Below are positions 4,971 to 9,355 of a stretch of DNA of 9,355 nucleotides, piece by piece. Numbering within the stretch: position 1 is the stretch's first letter; each line of letters starts with the position of its first letter. Made by a program: the position numbers and the translations under genes. The DNA is from an uncultured Acidobacteriota bacterium (lineage in GTDB: Bacteria; Acidobacteriota; Vicinamibacteria; Vicinamibacterales; SCN-69-37), in assembly GCA_937880585.1 (NCBI GenBank), contig CALFMR010000151.1, forward strand, positions 1-9,355, written 5' to 3'. The notes below the pieces were generated by a model. The model was not told the DNA's origin. It ran no database searches and was given only the letters and a program-made list of their open reading frames with translations.

Positions 4971-6421
4971 CGACCAGACGCCTCGTCCTCCTCATCGCGC
5001 TCATCGTCGTCATCGCCGGCGGCGCGTGGTTCACCTACGTCGAGTTCTTCCGCGAAGCGCCCGCGCCGTACTTCGCGTCCGACGAAGATCACTTCCTCTT
5101 CGGATCGATCGGCACCGAGGCGGAGCAGGGCGTGCCGTACTGGATCTGGCTCGTGCTGCCGCGTGTGTTCCCGGATCACCTGCCGCGCCCGGGCGGCTAC
5201 GCGGCGCTCGGGATGCCGGGCAAAGACGGCCAGGAAATGCCGGTCGGCTTCTCGAAGGTCACGGTTGGATTTCCGCGCGTGGGGATCAACTGCGCGATGT
5301 GCCACACGGCGACGTTCCGCACGCGGCCCGATGCCGTGCCGACGATCGTGCCGGCCGGTCCGTCGCACCAGACGGGTGAGCAGGAGTACCTGCGGTTCCT
5401 CTTCGCGTGCGCGTCCGACCCGCGCTTCACGGCCGATACGATCCTGGGCGAGATCGCGAAGAACACGCGCCTGTCGCTCGTCGATCGCCTGGTCTATCGC
5501 TTCGTGATCGTGCCCCAGACACGCCGCGCGATCCTCCAGCTTCGCGATCGCGACGCCTGGATGGACGCCCGCACCGACTGGGGCCGCGGCCGGATCGATC
5601 CGTTCAACCCGGTCAAGTTCTCGATCCTGAAGCAGCCGGTCGACCAGACGATCGGCAACTCCGACATGGAGCCGGTGTGGAATCTCGCGCGGCACACGGG
5701 CTACGCGTTCCACTGGGACGGGCTGAACGACACGCTGCAGGAAGTCGTGCTGTCATCCGCGCTCGGCGACGGCGCCACGATGAAGTGGGTCGATCGTGAC
5801 TTCGCGAAGTGGAACGCGACCGATCCTCGATCGATGTCGAGCCTGCGGCGCATCCAGAACTTCATCAGCCAGGTGCAGCCGCCGGCCTATCCATTTCCCA
5901 TCGATCAAACGCTTGCCGCCCAGGGCGCCGCCGTGTTCCAGAGCGAGTGCGCGCCGTGTCACGGACCGGGTGGCGCGCGAACGGGAAAAGTGATTCCGCT
6001 CGCCGAGATCGGCACCGATCGCCACCGGCTCGACATGTGGACGCCGGCATCCGCCGCCGCGTACAACGCGTACGGCGCCGGTCATGCGTGGCAGTTCTCG
6101 CACTTCCGCACGGGCGGCGGCTACGTCGCCGTCCCGCTCGATGGCCTGTGGCTGCGCGCGCCGTACCTGCACAACGGCTCGGTGCCGACGCTGACCGATC
6201 TGCTGGAGGCTTCGTCCGCGCGTCCGCGATCGTTCTGGCGCGGGTACGATGTCTACGACCCGTCGCGCGTCGGATTCATCACGACCGGGCCGGACGCCGA
6301 ACGCGAGGGGACCGCGTACGACACGACCCAACCCGGCAACAGTCCGCAGGGCCACGAGTACGGCACGACGCTCTCGTCCGACGCCAAGCGCGCGCTCATC
6401 GAGTACCTGAAGACGCTCTGA
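4967..6421 (+). CDS. membrane-anchored di-haem c protein, RoxA/MauG-like (second paralogue)
   Basis: A 484-residue protein with a single N-terminal membrane anchor at about 6-24, followed by a periplasmic domain. Haem motifs are CAMCH at 109-113 and CAPCH at 328-332. It shares its whole architecture with the other di-haem protein in this run: FGSIGTE near 45-51, DWGRGRIDPFNPVK (204-217), FHWDGLNDTLQEVVLSSALG (248-267), GTDRHRLDMWTPA (349-361), and LRAPYLHNGSVPTL (396-409) with RGYDVYD (425-431) after it. The two haem motifs are 219 residues apart, against 213 in the paralogue. The PYLHNGS block is the cytochrome c peroxidase/MauG-type C-terminal motif in its RoxA-like form. Rubber oxygenase RoxA, the best-studied relative, is longer (about 680 residues), so the substrate should not be assumed to be rubber. 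The start is fixed by the ATGA overlap with the membrane-protein gene. Alternative calls are a generic cytochrome c peroxidase or an electron-transfer protein. Confidence 0.88.
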   Translation: MTTRRLVLLIALIVVIAGGAWFTYVEFFREAPAPYFASDEDHFLFGSIGTEAEQGVPYWIWLVLPRVFPDHLPRPGGYAALGMPGKDGQEMPVGFSKVTVGFPRVGINCAMCHTATFRTRPDAVPTIVPAGPSHQTGEQEYLRFLFACASDPRFTADTILGEIAKNTRLSLVDRLVYRFVIVPQTRRAILQLRDRDAWMDARTDWGRGRIDPFNPVKFSILKQPVDQTIGNSDMEPVWNLARHTGYAFHWDGLNDTLQEVVLSSALGDGATMKWVDRDFAKWNATDPRSMSSLRRIQNFISQVQPPAYPFPIDQTLAAQGAAVFQSECAPCHGPGGARTGKVIPLAEIGTDRHRLDMWTPASAAAYNAYGAGHAWQFSHFRTGGGYVAVPLDGLWLRAPYLHNGSVPTLTDLLEASSARPRSFWRGYDVYDPSRVGFITTGPDAEREGTAYDTTQPGNSPQGHEYGTTLSSDAKRALIEYLKTL

Positions 6422-6518
6422 TCCGTCGCGACCATCACGGTCCGCGGGCTATGATACGGGCCGTGGTCGTGACATCCTGCGGCGCGTCGACGCCGTGCGC
6501 GCGCGGAGATCGAGCCTG
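6422..6518 (+). promoter_or_regulatory. 97-bp gap with a possible -10 box for the regulator gene
   Basis: A good -10-like hexamer, TATGAT, lies at 6450-6455 in otherwise GC-rich DNA. A matching -35 is not evident at 17-nt spacing. A small imperfect hairpin (GACC-ATCAC-GGTC, about 6430-6442) precedes it and could be a weak terminator for the upstream run. The region most likely separates two transcription units. Confidence 0.3.
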
Positions 6519-7229
6519 ATGGCGCCCACGCCCGCTTCGCCGCGCGTGAATCTCGCCGAGTCGCGTGTCTTCGACGGTCTGTCGGCCGTCGATCGGCGCG
6601 CGTGGCTCGACGCGGCGACGATCCGCGACGTGCGCGCCGGTCAGGTCGTTGCGAGTCAGGGCGATCCGGCCGACGTCTTTGCGCTCGTCAGTCAGGGCCG
6701 GTTGAAGCTGCTCCAGGTCACCGCCGGCGGCGACGAGTTGATCGTCCGGTTCATCTGGCCTGGTGAGCCCTTCGGCGGCGTCGTCGCCTTGAAGGGCGGG
6801 CGCTATCCGGTGACGGCCATTGCCATCGGCACGACCGAGCTGTATCAATGGCGCGCCGATCAGCTCAAGACGCTGCTCGATCGCTATCCGCTCGTGCGCG
6901 AGAACCTCATGCGCGAGATGGCCGCGCACATGAACGACGCGATGACGCGGCTGCAGGAGCTGTCGACCGAGCGCGCGAGCCAACGGATTGCGCACGCGCT
7001 GCTGCGCCTGATGCGCCAGTCCGGCGAACGCACGCCGGACGGCATCGCGCTCCGGCACCGGCTCACGCGTCAGGATCTCGCGCAGTTGTCGGGCACGACG
7101 CTCTATACCGTGAGCCGCACGCTGTCGCGCTGGCAGGCGGCCGGCATCCTGCGCACCGTGCGGCACGGGCTCGTCATCCGGTCGTTCGACGACCTCGAGG
7201 CCCAGGCGCGCGACACGGACGAACCATGA
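6519..7229 (+). CDS. Crp/Fnr-family transcriptional regulator
   Basis: A 236-residue protein with an N-terminal cyclic-nucleotide-binding-type beta-roll (about 15-110), a long dimerisation helix (122-150) and a C-terminal winged helix-turn-helix (about 180-225). The recognition segment reads LTRQDLAQLSGTTLYTVSRTLSRW. It has no cysteine, so it cannot carry the oxygen-sensing Fe-S cluster of FNR. Where CRP has its cAMP-contacting Glu and Arg-Ser, this protein has FGGVVALKGGRYPVTA (85-100), so cAMP binding is doubtful and the ligand is unknown. The ATG at 6519, with GGAG 10 nt upstream, is preferred over an in-frame GTG at 6495, which would add eight Arg/Ser-rich residues. The stop overlaps the ATG of the PQQ dehydrogenase gene (ATGA at 7226-7229), so the two are probably co-translated. 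It is a likely local regulator of that gene and perhaps of the upstream cytochrome run. Confidence 0.93.
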   Translation: MAPTPASPRVNLAESRVFDGLSAVDRRAWLDAATIRDVRAGQVVASQGDPADVFALVSQGRLKLLQVTAGGDELIVRFIWPGEPFGGVVALKGGRYPVTAIAIGTTELYQWRADQLKTLLDRYPLVRENLMREMAAHMNDAMTRLQELSTERASQRIAHALLRLMRQSGERTPDGIALRHRLTRQDLAQLSGTTLYTVSRTLSRWQAAGILRTVRHGLVIRSFDDLEAQARDTDEP

Positions 7230-9355
7230 CACGCTCGACTCTTCACATCACGGCGTGGCTGGCGCCATTCGCGCTCGCCAGCGCCGCAACCTTTGTCGTC
7301 TTCGCCCAGCGGCCTTCGCCATCCGCATCGGCGACGACCGGCCGCGACTGGGCCGTTTCGGGCAGCGACGCTGCCAACACGCGTTATTCGCCGCTCAAAG
7401 AAATCACGCGCGACAACGTCGCGCACCTCGAAGTCGCCTGGCAGTACGACCCGGGCGATGACGCTCGGGGTGGGTTGCAGACGACGCCGCTCATCGTCGA
7501 TGGCGTGGTGTACGCGGAGACGGCTGGCGGCCGGCTCATCGCGCTCGATGGCGCAACGGGTGCGCTGAAGTGGTCGTGGTCGTCAGACACGCACGGCCAA
7601 GCCTGTCGCGGCATCACATATTGGACCGACGGTCGCGAACGCCGCATCCTCGCCGGGTTCGGCCGCTACGTCTACGCGATCGATCCGGCAACAGGGCAGC
7701 CCATCCCGTCGTTCGGCACCAGCGGTCGCATCGATCTGCAGCAGGATCTCGGCCGCGATCCCGAGCGGCAAAGCGTGACGCTTACCTCGCCCGGCGTCAT
7801 TTACCACGACACCTTTATCGTTGGCGGCCGCGTGAGCGAGCAGTTGCCGGCCTCGCCTGGCGATGTGCGCGCGTATGACGTGCGCAGCGGCCGGCTGAAG
7901 TGGGCGTTCCACACCATCCCGCATCCGGGCGAGCCCGGCTACGAGACCTGGCCGAAGGACGCGTGGACCTATTCGGGCGCGGCGAACAACTGGGCCGGCA
8001 TGGCCGTCGACACGACGCGTGGCATCGTCTACGTCCCGACCGGATCGGCCGCGGCGGACTTCTACGGCTGGAACCGCGTCGGCAATGATCTCTACGCCAA
8101 CTCGCTTCTCGCGCTCGATGCCGAGACGGGGCGCCGTCTATGGTCGTTCCAGGGCGTCCATCACGACGTCTGGGATCGCGATTTCGATTCGCCGCCGACG
8201 CTCGTCACCGTGCGGCGCGGCGGGCGGCTCGTCGACGCCGTCGCGCAGACGTCGAAGATCGGCTGGGTCTATCTGTTCGATCGCGTCACGGGCGCGCCGC
8301 TGTTCCCGATCGAGGAGCGGCCCGTGCCGGCGTCGACCGTGCCGGGCGAGGTCTCCTCGCCGACGCAGCCGTTCGTGCTCGCGCCCGCGCCGTTCGCGCG
8401 CCAGCATCTGACCGAGGACATGCTCACGACGCGCACGCCCGAGGCGCACGCGTGGGCCGTCGAGCACTTCCGTGCGCTGCGGAGCGACGGCAACTTCGTG
8501 CCGTTCTCGATTGGCAAGGACACCGTCATCATGCCCGGCTTCGACGGCGGCGCGGAGTGGGGCGGCTCGGCCTGGGATCCCGATCGGCATCTGCTGTTCG
8601 TCAATGCGAACGACCTCGCCTGGACCACGGCAATGCGCGAGACGCGTCGGCGGACGGGCGCATCGGCCGCGTCGACCTACACCGCGCAGTGTGCGTCCTG
8701 CCACGGCGCGGATCGATCGGGCGGGCCCGGGTTCCCATCGCTCCGCGGCATCGCGCAGCGGCGCACGGCGGCCGAAGTCACGGCCTCGATCCGCAACGGC
8801 GGCACACGCATGCCGGCGTTCTCGTCACTGCGGCCGGCGGTCGTCTCCGCACTCGTCGACTACCTGATGAGCGACGGCACGCACGACACGGTTGAGGCCG
8901 GCGCGGAAGCGAGCGATGCGTCGAGGTCGCCCGCGTACAACTTCACCGGCTATCACAAGTGGTACGACCCGGACGGCTATCCAGCCGTGGCGCCGCCGTG
9001 GGGCACGCTGAACGCGATCGATCTCGATACGGGCGAGTACGCGTGGAAGATTCCGCTCGGCGAGTACCCGGAACTGGCGGCGAAAGGGCAGGCCGACACC
9101 GGCACGGAGAACTACGGCGGTCCGATTGTCACGGCCGGCGGCCTCGTCTTCATTGGTGCGACCAACTACGACAACAAGTTCCGCGCGTTCGACAAAGATA
9201 CGGGCCGGCTGCTCTGGGAAACAACGATGGTGAATGCCGGCAATGCGACTCCGGCCACCTACGAAGCCGACGGGCGGCAGTTCGTCATCATCGCCGCGTT
9301 CGGCGGCAAGACGTCGCCGCGCCCGGGCAGTTCGAAGGGGGCGTTCGTCGCCTTC
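7226..9355 (+). CDS. PQQ-dependent dehydrogenase with internal cytochrome c domain, 3' end cut by the window
   Basis: The frame is open for 710 codons to the right edge. The N-terminus has a signal peptide (hydrophobic 8-26, likely cleavage near FA-Q28). An eight-bladed-propeller quinoprotein domain of the membrane glucose/quinate dehydrogenase type follows. Its opening block is DWAVSGSDAANTRYSPL (41-57), with propeller motifs AANNWAGMAVD (252-262), DLYANSLLALDAETG and HHDVWDRD (312-319), and EWGGSAWD (444-451). A cytochrome c domain (about 480-553) is inserted before the last propeller part, with haem motif CASCH at 489-493 and likely axial Met529 in RMPAF. The propeller resumes with PPWGTLNAIDLDTGEYAW (from about 592) and ENYGGPIVTAGGLVFIGATN. 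Such enzymes oxidise alcohols, aldoses or cyclic polyols in the periplasm; the built-in haem should accept electrons from PQQ. Family members usually end VAFALP, so only a few residues are probably missing after FVAF. Substrate unknown. Confidence 0.92.
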   Translation, partial: MTRSTLHITAWLAPFALASAATFVVFAQRPSPSASATTGRDWAVSGSDAANTRYSPLKEITRDNVAHLEVAWQYDPGDDARGGLQTTPLIVDGVVYAETAGGRLIALDGATGALKWSWSSDTHGQACRGITYWTDGRERRILAGFGRYVYAIDPATGQPIPSFGTSGRIDLQQDLGRDPERQSVTLTSPGVIYHDTFIVGGRVSEQLPASPGDVRAYDVRSGRLKWAFHTIPHPGEPGYETWPKDAWTYSGAANNWAGMAVDTTRGIVYVPTGSAAADFYGWNRVGNDLYANSLLALDAETGRRLWSFQGVHHDVWDRDFDSPPTLVTVRRGGRLVDAVAQTSKIGWVYLFDRVTGAPLFPIEERPVPASTVPGEVSSPTQPFVLAPAPFARQHLTEDMLTTRTPEAHAWAVEHFRALRSDGNFVPFSIGKDTVIMPGFDGGAEWGGSAWDPDRHLLFVNANDLAWTTAMRETRRRTGASAASTYTAQCASCHGADRSGGPGFPSLRGIAQRRTAAEVTASIRNGGTRMPAFSSLRPAVVSALVDYLMSDGTHDTVEAGAEASDASRSPAYNFTGYHKWYDPDGYPAVAPPWGTLNAIDLDTGEYAWKIPLGEYPELAAKGQADTGTENYGGPIVTAGGLVFIGATNYDNKFRAFDKDTGRLLWETTMVNAGNATPATYEADGRQFVIIAAFGGKTSPRPGSSKGAFVAF

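Noticed and set aside
6428..6470. A possible operator palindrome (CACGG ... CCGTG) upstream of the regulator
   Set aside because: Only five bases match with a long GC-rich centre; this is expected by chance in such sequence.
6495..6518. A GTG start adding eight residues to the Crp/Fnr regulator
   Set aside because: The added residues are Arg/Ser-rich, and GGAG at 6505-6508 fits the ATG at 6519.

Overview
This is a GC-rich, gene-dense bacterial window. It holds seven genes, two of them cut by the window edges, built around extracytoplasmic c-type cytochromes and oxidoreductases. High GC, several haem-c enzymes and a quinoprotein with a built-in cytochrome domain would suit a soil Acidobacteriota-like (for example Vicinamibacterial) organism. 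That placement is an inference from gene style; no rRNA or other marker is present.

Layout. (1) Positions 1-1225, minus strand: the N-terminal 408 residues of a lipoprotein c-type cytochrome (lipobox ending at Cys28, haem motif CAFCH at 235-239), with its C-terminus off the left edge. (2) Positions 1226-1452: a 227-bp divergent intergenic region with two small hairpins and only weak promoter candidates. (3) Positions 1453-6421, plus strand: a four-gene run. It encodes an Old-Yellow-Enzyme-type flavin oxidoreductase, a membrane-anchored di-haem RoxA/MauG-like protein, a small four-helix membrane protein and a second di-haem RoxA/MauG-like protein paralogous to the first. (4) Positions 6519-9355, plus strand: a Crp/Fnr-family regulator overlapping by ATGA a PQQ-dependent dehydrogenase. 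The dehydrogenase has an internal cytochrome c domain and seems to lack only its last few residues at the right edge.

The four-gene run is interrupted between genes two and three by a 247-bp non-coding gap. The gap holds a short tandem repeat, a GC-rich long hairpin and a three-way-junction palindromic unit (outer stem plus two hairpins). It is bounded by a 7-bp direct repeat, AGGCCTC. Collapsing that repeat on paper restores a 14-nt intergenic spacer with a GGAGG ribosome-binding site 5 nt before the next ATG. This suggests a small non-autonomous (REP/MITE-like) element landed inside an operon.

How the genes may work together (inference). RoxA-type di-haem proteins are known to cleave C=C bonds in polyisoprenoids oxidatively outside the cytoplasm. 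Old-Yellow-Enzyme relatives reduce alpha,beta-unsaturated carbonyls. PQQ dehydrogenases oxidise alcohols or sugars and pass electrons to cytochromes. The set could be a periplasmic system for oxidising an unsaturated or isoprenoid-like substrate, with the Crp/Fnr-like protein as local regulator. The substrate cannot be read from the sequence. No CRISPR array, tRNA, rRNA, transposase or phage gene was seen.
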